A stretch of DNA of 64,000 bases from assembly GCA_949294185.1 (NCBI GenBank), contig CASFGA010000007.1, forward strand, positions 1 to 64,000, read 5' to 3'. Below the pieces are notes generated by a model. It was not told the origin of the DNA and searched no databases. It was given only the letters and a program-made list of their open reading frames with translations. Every line of letters begins with the position of its first letter. Positions within the stretch are counted from its first letter, which is position 1. This stretch comes from an uncultured Bacteroides sp. (GTDB lineage Bacteria; Bacteroidota; Bacteroidia; Bacteroidales; Bacteroidaceae). A program made the translations under genes and the position numbers. Shown here in pieces: positions 41,669-51,690 of this stretch.

Positions 41669-43426
41669 TCATTCTTTGATGTCTACCTTCAGGTTCAGCT
41701 CGTCAAGCTGCTTCTGGTCAAGACAGCCCGGAGCATCCAGCATCACATCACGCCCCGAATTGTTTTTCGGGAAGGCAATGCAGTCGCGGATGGAATCAAG
41801 ACCGGCAAACAGCGATACCCAGCGGTCGAGACCGTAAGCCAGACCGCCGTGAGGAGGTGCCCCAAACTTGAAGGCGTTCATCAGGAAGCCGAACTGCTCC
41901 TGCGCCTTTTCCGGTGTGAAGCCGAGAATCTCGAACATCTTTGCCTGCAGTGCCGAATCGTGGATACGGATGGATCCGCCTCCTACCTCCACACCGTTCA
42001 CTACCATATCGTATGCATCGGCACGCACAGCAGCCGGATTGGTGTCGAGCAAGGGAATGTCTTCATCTTTCGGGTGAGTGAACGGATGGTGCATGGCCAT
42101 CAGACGGCCTTCTTCCTCACTCCATTCGAACATGGGGAAATCCACCACCCACAGACAGGCGAACTTGTTCTTGTCGCGCAGGCCGAGCTGGCTGCCCATC
42201 TCCAAGCGAAGTTCACAAAGCTGCTTGCGCGTCTTCATGGCATCATCGCCGCTCAATATCAGAATCAGGTCACCCGGTTTGGCGCCAAAGGCTTCCTTCA
42301 TCTGCTGCAGCACCTCTTGGGTATAGAACTTGTCAACGCTCGACTTCACGTTCCCGTCGGCTTCCACACGGGCATATACCATACCTTTCGCACCGATCTG
42401 AGGACGCTTTACGAACTCGGTGAGCTGGTCCAGCTGCTTGCGGGTGTAATGCGCCGCACCCTCTGCACAGATACCGCCTATGTAGGCCGCATTGTCGAAT
42501 ACAGAAAAGCCATACCCCTTCAGGATATCCATCAGTTCGACAAACTTCATGCCGAAACGCAGATCGGGCTTGTCGCTTCCGTAATACTTCATGGCATCCG
42601 CCCACGGCATCCGCAGGAAAGGTTCCGCAAGCTCCACCCCGCGCAGTTCCTTAAACAGGTGCTTGGCCATGCCCTCAAACATCTGGATGATGTCTTCCTG
42701 CTCCACAAAGCTCATCTCGCAGTCAATCTGCGTGAACTCCGGCTGGCGGTCGGCGCGAAGGTCTTCATCGCGGAAGCACTTCACAATCTGGAAATAGCGG
42801 TCGAAGCCCGAAACCATCAGCAGCTGCTTCAGCGTCTGCGGAGACTGCGGAAGAGCATAAAACTGTCCCGGATTCATGCGCGAAGGCACCACAAAGTCGC
42901 GTGCGCCCTCGGGAGTAGAGCCGATCAACATCGGCGTCTCCACTTCAAGGAATCCCTTGCTGTCGAGATAGCGGCGCACCTCCATTGTCATGCGGTGACG
43001 CAGCTCCAGATTCCTGCGCACGGCAGTGCGCCGCAAGTCCAGATAGCGGTATTTCATACGCAGGTCGTCCCCTCCGTCGGTATTGTCCTCGATGGTGAAA
43101 GGAGGAGTCTGCGCCGTATTCAGAACATTCAGTTCGGACACGATGATTTCTATCTCGCCGGTAGGCAGATTCGGATTCTTGCTGGAACGCTCGCTCACGG
43201 CTCCCTTCACCTGAACCACGTATTCACGCCCCAGGTGGTTGGCACGTTCGCAAAGCTCGGCATTCACTTCCGTATTGAAGACCAGCTGGGTAATGCCATA
43301 ACGGTCGCGGAGGTCGACGAAAGTCATTCCTCCCATCTTGCGCGTACGCTGCACCCATCCGGCAAGCGTTACGCTTTTTCCTGCATCGGCAAGCCGCAGC
43401 TCACCACATGTATGACTTCTGAACAT
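41669..43426 (-). CDS. aspS: Aspartyl-tRNA synthetase
   Basis: Charges tRNA-Asp. The 585-residue protein is of the bacterial type: N-terminal anticodon-binding OB fold ([20 protein letters not shown]), class II motif 2 ([20 protein letters not shown]), the bacterial GAD insertion domain in the middle and motif 3 ([15 protein letters not shown]). Whether it is discriminating or also charges tRNA-Asn was not judged. It has its own promoter (43474-43504) and is followed by gtrA. Confidence 0.97.
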   Translation of the reverse strand: MFRSHTCGELRLADAGKSVTLAGWVQRTRKMGGMTFVDLRDRYGITQLVFNTEVNAELCERANHLGREYVVQVKGAVSERSSKNPNLPTGEIEIIVSELNVLNTAQTPPFTIEDNTDGGDDLRMKYRYLDLRRTAVRRNLELRHRMTMEVRRYLDSKGFLEVETPMLIGSTPEGARDFVVPSRMNPGQFYALPQSPQTLKQLLMVSGFDRYFQIVKCFRDEDLRADRQPEFTQIDCEMSFVEQEDIIQMFEGMAKHLFKELRGVELAEPFLRMPWADAMKYYGSDKPDLRFGMKFVELMDILKGYGFSVFDNAAYIGGICAEGAAHYTRKQLDQLTEFVKRPQIGAKGMVYARVEADGNVKSSVDKFYTQEVLQQMKEAFGAKPGDLILILSGDDAMKTRKQLCELRLEMGSQLGLRDKNKFACLWVVDFPMFEWSEEEGRLMAMHHPFTHPKDEDIPLLDTNPAAVRADAYDMVVNGVEVGGGSIRIHDSALQAKMFEILGFTPEKAQEQFGFLMNAFKFGAPPHGGLAYGLDRWVSLFAGLDSIRDCIAFPKNNSGRDVMLDAPGCLDQKQLDELNLKVDIKE

Positions 43427-43473
43427 ATTCTATCACAATATTTTTATATTATGTATATTTTCAATTTGATTGG

Positions 43474-43504
43474 CAAAGGTAGCACTTGTTTTTGACTTAT
43501 GCAA
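43474..43504 (-). promoter_or_regulatory. Promoter of aspS
   Basis: Minus-strand TTG (43504-43502), 20 bases and TACCTTTG (43481-43474) match the Bacteroidetes pattern, 48 bases before the start codon. Confidence 0.6.
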
Positions 43505-43516
43505 CAGCCCCTTGCC

Positions 43517-44005
43517 TTAGTCGCCGAATAAAGTGCATACTTCCGCCCGGCTGGCCCTTATCAGGTCGGCGGGCGCGATTTTGAGCTGAAGCCCCCTCAC
43601 TCCGGCACTCACGTAGATGAACGGAAAGTCACTGCACGTATGGTGGATGTAGGTGGGGAAATGCTTCTTCATCCCGATGGGCGAGCAACCTCCGCGGATA
43701 TAGCCCGTAAGGGGAAGCAGTTCTTTCATCGGGATGAGGTCGCACTTCTTGTTGCCCGAAACCTTTGCCGCCATCTTCAGGTCTATTTCATGCTCGCCCG
43801 GCACCACACACACGAAATATCCCGACTTGTCGCCGTGAAGCACGAGCGTCTTGAACACCTGCTCGATGTTCTCGTTCAGACTCGCCGCCACATGCACACA
43901 GCTCAAGTCGTTCTCATCCACCTCATAAGGCACCAGTTCGTAGCCTATCTTGTCTTTGTCAAGCAAGCGTGCCGCGTTTGTCTTGGCAATCTTCTCTTTT
44001 GCCAT
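43517..44005 (-). CDS. ybaK: YbaK-type Cys-tRNA(Pro) deacylase
   Basis: A 162-residue editing enzyme that hydrolyses Cys-tRNA-Pro (and related mischarged tRNAs) in trans. The family core is clear: LSCVHVAASLNENIEQVFKT, SGYFVCVVPGEHEIDLKMAA, KVSGNKKCDLIPMKELLPLT and the loop YIRGGCSPIGMKKHFPTYI. Length is normal for the family. It starts seven bases after the uvrA stop, so it is in the uvrA transcript, upstream of aspS. Confidence 0.93.
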   Translation of the reverse strand: MAKEKIAKTNAARLLDKDKIGYELVPYEVDENDLSCVHVAASLNENIEQVFKTLVLHGDKSGYFVCVVPGEHEIDLKMAAKVSGNKKCDLIPMKELLPLTGYIRGGCSPIGMKKHFPTYIHHTCSDFPFIYVSAGVRGLQLKIAPADLIRASRAEVCTLFGD

Positions 44006-44012
44006 ATTCCTT

Positions 44013-46850
44013 TCATTTGTTTGCCAGTTCAGTCTTCAGAAATTGCGGGGTATATCCGGCTCCCGACTGCGCCACCTCTTCGGGAGTGCCGTGAGAAAGA
44101 AGCTGTCCGCCTCCCTTCCCTCCTTCCGGCCCCATATCGATGATGTAGTCGGCCATCTTTATCACATCCAGATTGTGCTCGATGACTATCACCGTATTGC
44201 CCTTGTCCACCAGACGCTCAAGCACGTTCATCAGCACGCGTATGTCCTCGAAGTGCAGGCCCGTGGTAGGCTCGTCGAGAATGTAGACCGTCTTTCCCGT
44301 ATCACGCTTCGACAGCTCGGTGGCGAGCTTCACACGCTGGCTCTCCCCTCCCGACAAGGTGGTGGAAGGCTGTCCCAATCTGATATATCCCAAGCCCACT
44401 TCCTGCAATACCTTTATCTTGCCCAGAATCTGCGGCACATTCTCAAAAAACTCCACCGCACGGTTGATGGTCATGTCGAGCACATCGGCTATCGACTTGC
44501 CCTTGTAGCGCACTTCCAGTGTCTCGCGGTTGTAGCGCTTGCCGTGGCATACCTCACAGGGCACAAACACATCGGGCAGGAAGTTCATTTCAATCGTCTT
44601 GTATCCGTTGCCTCCGCAAGCCTCACACCGTCCGCCTGCCACGTTGAACGAGAAGCGTCCGGGCTTGTATCCGCGTATCTTGGCTTCGGGCAGGCCGACA
44701 AAGAGACTGCGGATGTCGGAGAACACGCCGGTGTAGGTGGCCGGATTGGAACGGGGTGTGCGCCCTAAAGGCGACTGGTCCACATCCACCACCTTGTCGA
44801 CATACTCCAGTCCCTCTATCGCATCATAAGGCAGCGGCTCCTGCAGCGAGCGGTAGAAGTGCTGCGAGAGTATCGGCCGGAGCGTGTCGTTGATGAGCGT
44901 CGACTTTCCACTGCCCGAAACGCCCGTCACACAAATCAGCGTGCCGAGCGGAAACTCCACATCCACCCCTTTCAGGTTGTTGCCCCGCGCCCCGCGCAGC
45001 CACAGCGAACGGCCGTTGCCCTTGCGGCGCACGGCAGGCACCTCTATCTTCATCGCCCCGTTCAGATACTGCGAGGTGAGCGTATGGGTTTTCAGCATTT
45101 CGGCAGGTGTGCCGGCAAACACCACCTCACCGCCCAGGCGTCCTGCCTTCGGCCCCATGTCGACCACATAGTCGGCCGCCAGCATCATGTCCTTGTCATG
45201 CTCCACCACAATCACCGTGTTTCCTATGTCGCGCAGCTCCTTCAGCGAGTTGATCAGACGGATGTTGTCACGTTGGTGCAGGCCGATGCTCGGCTCGTCG
45301 AGGATGTAAAGCACGTTCACCAACTGCGAACCGATCTGTGTAGCCAGACGGATGCGCTGGCTCTCACCGCCCGACAGGCTTACCGACGAACGGTTGAGCG
45401 AAAGATAGTCCAGTCCCACATCGAGCAGGAACTTCAGCCGGGTGCGGATTTCCTTCAGAATCTCCGCCGCGATAAGCCTCTGCTTCTCCTCCATGCGCGG
45501 TTCTGCACCGGCCAGCCACGCATACAGCTCGCCAATGTCCATCGTCGCCAGTTCATATATATTCTTGTCGCAGATGCGGAAGTGGAGAGCTTCCTTGTTG
45601 AGCCTCGCCCCCTTGCATTCGGGGCATACGTCAGTCTTGGCAAACTGCTCCGCCCACTTCTGCGCAGAGGCCGAAGCATCCTTCTCCTGCATCATCTGGA
45701 TATATTTCACAATCCCCTCGTAGGCCACAAAGTAGTCGGACGAAGTGTGCAGCAGCGAACTCTTGATTTTCAGGCGTTCGTCACACCCGTACAGAATTTC
45801 GCCAATCACATCCTCCGGCATCTCGCTCACCGGAGTCTTCAGTGTCAGCTCATATCGTTCCAACAGAGCCTCTATCTGCCAGAATATCATCGTATTCCGA
45901 TATTTCCCCAGAGGAACCACAGCACCGTCGTACACCGAGAGCGAACGGTCGGGTATCACCTTGTCCACATCTATCTGGTTGACATAACCCAACCCCTTGC
46001 ACCGCGGACAGGCGCCCTGCGGCGAATTGAAGGAGAAGTTGTGCGGAGCAGGCTCGCGGTAAGAAAGCCCCGTGACGGGACACATCAGACGCTTGCTGTA
46101 ATGACGCACGCTTTCCGTCTGCGCATCCAGAATCATCAGCAGCCCGTCGCCCTGCTGCATGGCCGTGGCCACACTCTGCTTGAGGCGCTTCTCTTCCTTT
46201 TCGGTCACCACAGTCTTGTCTATCACCACCTCGATGTCGTGGTTCTTGTAGCGGTCAAGATTCATGCCGTGCGTGATTTCCTTCACTTCGCCGTCCACAC
46301 GCACATACAGGTAACCTTTCTTCCTCACCTGTTCGAAAAGCTCCTTATAGTGCCCCTTGCGTGTCCGCACCAGCGGAGCGAGTATGTAGATGCGCTTTCC
46401 ACGGTAGTCGCGGCGGATAAGGTCGAGAATCTGCTCTTCGGTATACTTCACCATCTTCTCGCCGGAAAGGTAGGAATACGCCGTTCCCGCACGGGCGAAG
46501 AGCAGTCGCAGATAATCATATATCTCGGTGGTGGTGCCCACGGTGGAACGGGGATTCTTGTTGGTGGTCTTCTGCTCGATGGAAATTACAGGACTCAGCC
46601 CCGTAATCTTGTCCACATCCGGACGCTCCATCCCTCCCAGGAAGTTGCGCGCATAGGCCGAGAAAGTCTCGATATACCTCCGCTGCCCCTCCGCAAAGAT
46701 GGTGTCGAAGGCCAGCGAAGACTTTCCGCTCCCGCTCAGACCGGTAATCACGGTCAGACTGCCGCGCGGAATCTCCACATCGATATTCTTCAGGTTATGC
46801 ACCCGCGCCCCCAGCACGCTGATGGTCTCTTTGCTGTTCTCGTCTGTCAT
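44013..46850 (-). CDS. uvrA: Excinuclease ABC subunit A
   Basis: UvrA scans DNA for bulky damage and loads UvrB in nucleotide excision repair. The 945-residue protein has two ABC ATPase halves (P-loops [14 protein letters not shown] and [14 protein letters not shown]; signatures [15 protein letters not shown] and [15 protein letters not shown]) and zinc-binding cysteines ([22 protein letters not shown] with [10 protein letters not shown]). The ATG at 46850 is chosen over one 25 codons upstream because that would begin beyond the promoter and lacks homology-like sequence. The divergent exonuclease gene may be co-regulated. Confidence 0.97.
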   Translation of the reverse strand: MTDENSKETISVLGARVHNLKNIDVEIPRGSLTVITGLSGSGKSSLAFDTIFAEGQRRYIETFSAYARNFLGGMERPDVDKITGLSPVISIEQKTTNKNPRSTVGTTTEIYDYLRLLFARAGTAYSYLSGEKMVKYTEEQILDLIRRDYRGKRIYILAPLVRTRKGHYKELFEQVRKKGYLYVRVDGEVKEITHGMNLDRYKNHDIEVVIDKTVVTEKEEKRLKQSVATAMQQGDGLLMILDAQTESVRHYSKRLMCPVTGLSYREPAPHNFSFNSPQGACPRCKGLGYVNQIDVDKVIPDRSLSVYDGAVVPLGKYRNTMIFWQIEALLERYELTLKTPVSEMPEDVIGEILYGCDERLKIKSSLLHTSSDYFVAYEGIVKYIQMMQEKDASASAQKWAEQFAKTDVCPECKGARLNKEALHFRICDKNIYELATMDIGELYAWLAGAEPRMEEKQRLIAAEILKEIRTRLKFLLDVGLDYLSLNRSSVSLSGGESQRIRLATQIGSQLVNVLYILDEPSIGLHQRDNIRLINSLKELRDIGNTVIVVEHDKDMMLAADYVVDMGPKAGRLGGEVVFAGTPAEMLKTHTLTSQYLNGAMKIEVPAVRRKGNGRSLWLRGARGNNLKGVDVEFPLGTLICVTGVSGSGKSTLINDTLRPILSQHFYRSLQEPLPYDAIEGLEYVDKVVDVDQSPLGRTPRSNPATYTGVFSDIRSLFVGLPEAKIRGYKPGRFSFNVAGGRCEACGGNGYKTIEMNFLPDVFVPCEVCHGKRYNRETLEVRYKGKSIADVLDMTINRAVEFFENVPQILGKIKVLQEVGLGYIRLGQPSTTLSGGESQRVKLATELSKRDTGKTVYILDEPTTGLHFEDIRVLMNVLERLVDKGNTVIVIEHNLDVIKMADYIIDMGPEGGKGGGQLLSHGTPEEVAQSGAGYTPQFLKTELANK

Positions 46851-46880
46851 GCTTCCTCTAAAAAAACGTTTGGTTACATC

Positions 46881-46921
46881 TTTGCAAAGATACGAAAAAT
46901 CTCCGTATCTTCGCGCGCAAA
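46881..46921. promoter_or_regulatory. Overlapping divergent promoters of uvrA and the exonuclease gene
   Basis: Plus strand: TTTG (46881-46884), 21 bases, TATCTTCG (46906-46913), 27 bases before the exonuclease ATG. Minus strand: TATCTTTG (46892-46885) for uvrA, with no ideal -33 box. The two -7 boxes form an inverted repeat (AAGATACG 46887-46894 and CGTATCTT 46904-46911), so the two promoters must share space. Confidence 0.55.
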
Positions 46922-46939
46922 GCATACATAAAATAAGCC

Positions 46940-47434
46940 ATGAAAGATTTTGCCGCCATCGACTTCGAGACCGCCAACGGCGAGCGCACGAGTGTGTGCA
47001 GCGTGGGGGTGGTCGTGGTGCGGGGAGGGGTCGTGACCCACCGCATCTACCGGCTCATCCGCCCCTGCCCCGACTATTACAGCTACTGGAACACCCGCAT
47101 ACACGGACTGACGAGGCAGGACACGGACTCGGCCCCCGACTTTCCCGCCGTATGGGCGGACATCGCTCCGCTGATAGAGGGGCTGCCGCTGGTGGCCCAC
47201 AACAGTCCCTTCGACGAAGGCTGCCTGAAAGCCGTCTTTGCCTGCTACCGCATGGACTATCCCGGATACACGTTCCACTGCACCTGCCGTGCCTCGCGCC
47301 GCATCTTCGGCAAGTCACTGCCCAACCACCAACTGCAGACCGTGGCCCTGCGCTGCGGATACGACCTGACCCGCCACCACCATGCCCTGGCCGATGCCGA
47401 AGCCTGCGCGCAGATAGCCCTGACCATCCTTTAG
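46940..47434 (+). CDS. DEDDh 3'-5' exonuclease (DnaQ-like)
   Basis: A 164-residue single-domain exonuclease of the RNase T/DnaQ group. The catalytic acids are in [11 protein letters not shown] (D and E), [11 protein letters not shown] (D) and [10 protein letters not shown] (H and D, making the DEDDh class). Nothing else is attached, so it is not the full polymerase epsilon subunit; it could process DNA in repair or degrade RNA ends. It is read divergently from uvrA from overlapping promoters, which makes a repair role attractive but unproven. Confidence 0.9.
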   Translation: MKDFAAIDFETANGERTSVCSVGVVVVRGGVVTHRIYRLIRPCPDYYSYWNTRIHGLTRQDTDSAPDFPAVWADIAPLIEGLPLVAHNSPFDEGCLKAVFACYRMDYPGYTFHCTCRASRRIFGKSLPNHQLQTVALRCGYDLTRHHHALADAEACAQIALTIL

Positions 47435-47560
47435 ACTGTGAAAGAACCGTGCACAGCGCAAGCCGGGCTACCCCGTGGCACAAGCTTCCTGTATGAAACC
47501 GGAAAACCGCCGGTTTCCCGCGGAGATATTTCCCTTTGCCCCCTCCGAACCGTGGCCTGA

Positions 47561-47619
47561 ACCCCTGCCCCGCCCGGCTGTCTGAAGGGGTGCAGGGGTC
47601 GTCAAGGGGTATAAGGGGG
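47561..47619 (+). repeat. G-run motif able to form a hairpin or G-quadruplex
   Basis: Four runs of at least four G occur with loops of 4, 7 and 5 bases (47587-47590, 47595-47598, 47606-47609, 47615-47619). The first two runs can instead pair with ACCCCTGCCCC (47561-47571) to make a hairpin. Two competing folds are therefore possible on the plus strand. Confidence 0.6.
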
Positions 47620-48014
47620 TTGGAATGGGAAAAATCTTACATACCGACCCGAAAACAAGAGGAATATACCAGCAGATGCAGGCAAGTGGGGCAGATGTGG
47701 GAGGATTTTTCCCGTTTTCTATAACTTTCGCAAAATAAAATAAAAGGCCAGGGGTATGCCTGAGGGTTTTATTTATAAAATAATATTTTTAGAAAACGCC
47801 GAAAAATGTACCCAAAAGTGCCCCTATCAATCAGCAACTCCCTCATCCTCTGCCGCTTGACCAGCCTGCAAAAAACGGGACAAACGCCCCGGGCTGAAAA
47901 ACGGGCGGAGATAAGGGCAGGCAGGGATACCGCCTTTTGCCGCCCCCGCAGCGGCAAAGGGGGATTTCAACAATTTTTAGCCACACAGTTGGAGGGGCAT
48001 AAGGAACTTTTTTG

Positions 48015-48022
48015 TAACTTTG
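48015..48022 (+). promoter_or_regulatory. Putative -7 element of the LysM-receptor operon
   Basis: TAACTTTG matches TAnnTTTG, 32 bases before the ATG at 48055. The nearest TTG (47989-47991) is 23 bases away, slightly too far, so the -33 box is uncertain. Confidence 0.45.
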
Positions 48023-48054
48023 CCTCTCAACAATATCCGAACTTGAAGAAGACA

Positions 48055-49833
48055 ATGAAATTCATCCATACACTGTGCCTGACTCTGGCACTCGCCGCAG
48101 GCTGCATCCATGCGGCCGCACAAAACGACAAGGGATATTTCCTGCACACCGTGACCAAGGGGCAGAGCCTCTACTCCATCTCAAGCATGTATAACGTGAC
48201 GATGGAAGACCTTATCCGCCTGAACCCCGGCTGCGAGAAGCAGGTGCGGGCGGGAGAGACACTGAAGATTCCCCAGGCCGACAACGGGTCGAACCAGGAC
48301 AAGCCCATCTTCCACACCATACAGGCGGGCGAGACCCTTTACCAGCTCACGCTGAAATATAACGTGACGGCGCAGGCCATCTGCAACGTAAACCCCGGCC
48401 TGAGCGCAAGCAACTTCCGCATCGGGCAGGTGATTGCCATCCCCGCGCAGGAGGCCGTGAAGAAGCCGCAGGAGAACCTGACGGAGACGGCCGAAACCGC
48501 ACCCGCAAAGACGAACGAATGGCGTGACATGCACAAAGTGCAGCGCAAAGAGACCATATTCAGCATCAGCCGCGAGTACGGCATCACCCAGGAAGAGCTG
48601 ATAGCCGCCAACCCGGAGCTGAAGAACGGCAAGCTGAAGCGGGGCACCTTCCTGTTCATCCCCTACCCCAAATCGGAACAGAAGAAAGAGGAGACTGCAA
48701 AGGCTCCCGCACACACCCCTTCGAACGAAGAGCTGTTCAGCCAAAGCATACAGCCGCCCAAGAGCATCCAGACGGTAAAGACTGCCGTGCTGCTTCCCTT
48801 CACCGACAGCAGCAACCGCGACGAACAGCTGCGCATGGTGGAGTATTACGAAGGATTCCTCATCGCGGCCGACAGCCTGAAGCGCCAGGGCATCTCGCTC
48901 GACATCTATGCGTATGACACGAAGGGAAACCCGGCCACAACCGAATCCATCCTTTCCCGTCCGGAAATGAAGACGATGGACATCATCTTCGGCACCGTAA
49001 GCAAGGGAAGCATCGGCCGGCTGACGGAATTTGCCGAAAAAAACAAGGTGCGCGTGGTGATTCCCTTCTCGCCGGAAGTGGAACAGGTGTTCCGCAATCC
49101 GTATGTCTATCAGGTAAACACCCCTCAGTCGTACCTCTACTCTGAAGTATACGAGCATTTCCTGCGCAAGTTCAGCAAGGCGAATGTGGTATTCCTCGAT
49201 GCAGGAACAGGCGACCGCAGCAAAGACGAATTCATCAGCGGCATGAAGGCTGAACTGAAAAGCGGCGGGGTGACCTTCCAGACCATCACCGATGTGGACA
49301 CGCTGAAGCTACAGGCCGCCATCGACCCGGCGCGCGAAAATATCTTCATCCCCACTTCGGGGAAAGACCTCGCGCTGCACCGCCTCGTCCCCATCCTGAC
49401 GCAGGTGCACCGCAGCCTGCCGGAAGCCGACATGCACCTGTTCGGATACCCGGAATGGCAGACCTATACGCAAGACTATCTGGCCAGCTTCTACGAACTG
49501 GACACCTATTTCTATTCCTCCTTCTATACCAACAACCTGTTTCCGGCGGCCGTGGGATTCACACGGAGTTTCCGCCAATGGTACAGCAAAGACATGGCGA
49601 ACATCTTCCCGAAATACGGGATGCTGGGGTTCGACACCGGATACTTCTTCCTGAAGGGACTGGCGCAGCACGGCAGCCGTCTGGAAGAAAACCTGAACGG
49701 CGTGCGGGTAACCCCGATACAGACCGGATTCAAGTTTGAGCGGGTGAACAACTGGGGGGGATTCATCAACCGGAAAGTGTTCTTCGTACACTTCACCAAA
49801 GACTTTGAACTGATAAAACTTGATTTCGACTAA
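48055..49833 (+). CDS. LysM-domain protein with periplasmic-binding-like domain
   Basis: A 592-residue exported protein (signal peptide ending HAAAQ; a weak lipobox AAGC is also present). Three LysM domains bind peptidoglycan: about 30-74 (HTVTKGQSLYSISSMYNVTM), 84-130 (HTIQAGETLYQLTLKYNVTA) and 156-205 (HKVQRKETIFSISREYGITQ). From about 235 to the end is a fold like type 1 periplasmic-binding proteins (VKTAVLLPFTDSSNRDEQLR, YEGFLIAADSLKRQGISLDI, DIIFGTVSKGSIGRLTEF), related to the LppC/LpoA and Leu/Ile/Val-binding group. It may sense or carry a ligand at the cell wall. A barrel gene follows three bases later. Confidence 0.85.
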   Translation: MKFIHTLCLTLALAAGCIHAAAQNDKGYFLHTVTKGQSLYSISSMYNVTMEDLIRLNPGCEKQVRAGETLKIPQADNGSNQDKPIFHTIQAGETLYQLTLKYNVTAQAICNVNPGLSASNFRIGQVIAIPAQEAVKKPQENLTETAETAPAKTNEWRDMHKVQRKETIFSISREYGITQEELIAANPELKNGKLKRGTFLFIPYPKSEQKKEETAKAPAHTPSNEELFSQSIQPPKSIQTVKTAVLLPFTDSSNRDEQLRMVEYYEGFLIAADSLKRQGISLDIYAYDTKGNPATTESILSRPEMKTMDIIFGTVSKGSIGRLTEFAEKNKVRVVIPFSPEVEQVFRNPYVYQVNTPQSYLYSEVYEHFLRKFSKANVVFLDAGTGDRSKDEFISGMKAELKSGGVTFQTITDVDTLKLQAAIDPARENIFIPTSGKDLALHRLVPILTQVHRSLPEADMHLFGYPEWQTYTQDYLASFYELDTYFYSSFYTNNLFPAAVGFTRSFRQWYSKDMANIFPKYGMLGFDTGYFFLKGLAQHGSRLEENLNGVRVTPIQTGFKFERVNNWGGFINRKVFFVHFTKDFELIKLDFD

Positions 49834-49836
49834 CGT

Positions 49837-50538
49837 ATGCCCAAACATCACATCCTAACAGCGGTAACCGCACTGCTCTGCCTCACCTGCCTGCCTGCAC
49901 ATGCACAGCTGCAGGACGAGCGCCGCAACTTTGCCGTCGGCATAAACGGAGGCGTAAACCTGAGCAAGGTGAGCTTCGACCCCACCATCAAGCAGGGATA
50001 CCTCATCGGCCCGGCGTTCGGCGTAACGGCACGCTACATCTCTGAAAAATACTTCAAGATGATCTGCGGAATCCAGGCCGAAATAAACTATTCGCAACGC
50101 GGATGGAAAGAGACCATCGACGACGGCAGCGGCGACAGTTTCCAGCGCGCGATGAGCTATATAGAGATTCCGCTGCTCGCCCATCTGGCATTCGGCAAAG
50201 ACAAGGGGAACGGCGTGAGGTTCGTCATCAACCTCGGCCCGCAGATAGGCTTCCTGCTGAGCGAAAAGGATACGCGGAGCGCTTCGTGGGATACGTCGAA
50301 CCGCCCGAACGGGGTGACCGAACAATATTCCCTGCGGGCTGAAAACAAGTTCGACTACGGCATCATAGGCGGAGGAGGCCTGGAAGCGCGCACCGGCATC
50401 GGCCACTTCATCCTGGAAGCCCGGTACTATTTCGGCCTGAGCGACTTCTACGGAAGTACCAAGAAAGACTATTTCTCACGCTCTGCCCACTCGTACATCG
50501 GAGGGCGGCTGACTTATCTGTTTGACCTGAAAAAATAA
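49837..50538 (+). CDS. Outer-membrane beta-barrel protein (PorT-like)
   Basis: A 233-residue exported barrel: signal peptide ending LPAHAQLQ, then NFAVGINGGVNLSKVSFDPT, AEINYSQRGWKETIDDG, VINLGPQIGFLLSEKDTRSA and a last strand GGRLTYLFDLKK. The pattern is that of the PorT/outer membrane protein beta-barrel family in Bacteroidetes, larger than the barrel at 10395. It begins three bases after the LysM-receptor-like gene, so the two probably work together across the periplasm and outer membrane; the role is unknown. Confidence 0.85.
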   Translation: MPKHHILTAVTALLCLTCLPAHAQLQDERRNFAVGINGGVNLSKVSFDPTIKQGYLIGPAFGVTARYISEKYFKMICGIQAEINYSQRGWKETIDDGSGDSFQRAMSYIEIPLLAHLAFGKDKGNGVRFVINLGPQIGFLLSEKDTRSASWDTSNRPNGVTEQYSLRAENKFDYGIIGGGGLEARTGIGHFILEARYYFGLSDFYGSTKKDYFSRSAHSYIGGRLTYLFDLKK

Positions 50539-50552
50539 AACCAATATCCATC

Positions 50553-51320
50553 ATGATGAAATTCATATCGTGGAACGTAAACGGACTGCGCGCCTGCTGC
50601 GACAAAGGCTTCCGCGAAGCGTTCAAGGCACTCGATGCCGACTTCTTCTGCCTGCAGGAGACCAAGATGCAGGAGGGACAACTCGACCTTTCCTTCGACG
50701 GCTATACCTCTTACTGGAACTACGCCGAAAAGAAAGGCTATTCGGGCACAGCCGTCTTTACGCGCCACCGCCCGCTGAGCGTGAGCTATGGCCTGGGCAT
50801 CGACGAGCATGACCACGAGGGGCGTGTCATCACCCTCGAGATGGAAGGCTTCTATCTCGTCACCGTATACACGCCCAATTCGCAGGACGGGCTGAAGCGT
50901 CTGGACTACCGCATGAAGTGGGAAGACGACTTCCGTGCCTACCTGTCGGCCCTGGACGCAAAGAAGCCCGTACTGGTATGCGGAGACCTGAACGTGGCGC
51001 ACAAGGAAATCGACCTGAAAAACCCGAAGACCAACCGGATGAACGCCGGATTCACCGACCAGGAACGTGAAAAGTTCCAACGCCTGCTCGATGCGGGATT
51101 CATCGACACGTTCCGCCACTTCTTCCCCACGCAGGAAAACATCTACTCGTGGTGGTCGTACCGCTTCAGGGCGCGCGAGAAGAACGCAGGGTGGCGCATC
51201 GACTATTTCCTTGCCTCGGCACGGCTCTCCGACCGGCTGACGGGCGCAAGGATACACACGGAAATCTTCGGGTCGGACCACTGTCCGGTGGAAGTCACAC
51301 TCGACTGGCAACACGCATGA
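50553..51320 (+). CDS. xth: Exodeoxyribonuclease III (AP endonuclease)
   Basis: Cuts DNA at abasic sites and has 3'-5' exonuclease and 3' phosphatase activity in base excision repair. The 255-residue protein has the full EEP-fold set: KFISWNVNGLRA, CLQETKMQEGQLD, VCGDLNVAHKEIDL, WRIDYFLASARL and FGSDHCPVEVTL. Length is typical of ExoA-type enzymes. The stop overlaps the dgkA start by four bases (ATGA). It lies in an operon with envelope genes, which is not an obvious functional grouping. Confidence 0.96.
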   Translation: MMKFISWNVNGLRACCDKGFREAFKALDADFFCLQETKMQEGQLDLSFDGYTSYWNYAEKKGYSGTAVFTRHRPLSVSYGLGIDEHDHEGRVITLEMEGFYLVTVYTPNSQDGLKRLDYRMKWEDDFRAYLSALDAKKPVLVCGDLNVAHKEIDLKNPKTNRMNAGFTDQEREKFQRLLDAGFIDTFRHFFPTQENIYSWWSYRFRAREKNAGWRIDYFLASARLSDRLTGARIHTEIFGSDHCPVEVTLDWQHA

Positions 51321-51685
51321 AGAACGACGGATTCACTCTCCGCAAGCGGCTGAGAAGCTTCCGCTATGCCTTCAACGGCATCCGCCTGCTCATCCGGCAT
51401 GAACACAACGCCTGGATACACTGCCTTGCCGCCGTATGCGCCGTCACGGCAGGGTGGCTGACCGGACTGTCGGCCGCAGAATGGATTGCCATCGCCTTTG
51501 CCATCGGTCTGGTTCTGGCTGCCGAAGCCGTAAACTCAGCCATCGAAGCACTGGCCGATGTGGTGTCGCCCGACTACAACGAGGGCATCAAGCGCACGAA
51601 AGACCTGGCTGCGGGAGCGGTGCTGCTGCTGGCCATGACCGCTGCCGTGGTAGGACTGATTATCTTTATCCCCAAACTGTTGTAA
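51317..51685 (+). CDS. dgkA: Diacylglycerol/undecaprenol kinase family protein
   Basis: A 122-residue inner-membrane protein with an N-terminal amphipathic helix (LRKRLRSFRYAFNGIRLLIR) and three membrane helices. The catalytic motif AAEAVNSAIEALADVV is the family signature (E-x2-N-x-A-I-E). DgkA recycles diacylglycerol; in Gram-positive bacteria the related enzyme phosphorylates undecaprenol, so substrate is open. The start overlaps xth by four bases and a PAP2 phosphatase follows five bases later, giving a kinase and phosphatase pair possibly for lipid carriers. Confidence 0.93.
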   Translation: MKNDGFTLRKRLRSFRYAFNGIRLLIRHEHNAWIHCLAAVCAVTAGWLTGLSAAEWIAIAFAIGLVLAAEAVNSAIEALADVVSPDYNEGIKRTKDLAAGAVLLLAMTAAVVGLIIFIPKLL

Positions 51686-51690
51686 AACCA

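Larger units (their letters stand above)
47435..48054. other. 620-base intergenic region with G-rich structure
   Basis: No credible gene: short frames here (for example 47536-47724) show no protein-like pattern. Seen instead: a hairpin GAAACCGG/CCGGTTTC (47495-47518) soon after the exonuclease gene; a C-tract/G-tract hairpin and G-run motif (47561-47619); an A/T-rich stretch (47735-47800) with AATAAAA/TTTTATT arms; a stem TTGCCGC/GCGGCAA (about 47937-47957); and a -7 element (48015-48022). The base composition shifts sharply along the region, as in a decayed element. Confidence 0.5.

Noticed and set aside
44859..46931. 690-codon frame opposite uvrA
   Set aside because: Shadow frame; uvrA is unmistakable on the other strand.
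47536..47724. 62-codon frame in the gap after the exonuclease gene
   Set aside because: Composition follows the G-rich repeat and no start context or homology-like pattern is visible.
47806..48054. Upstream extension of the LysM protein frame
   Set aside because: Passes through the -7 element; the signal peptide starts at 48055.
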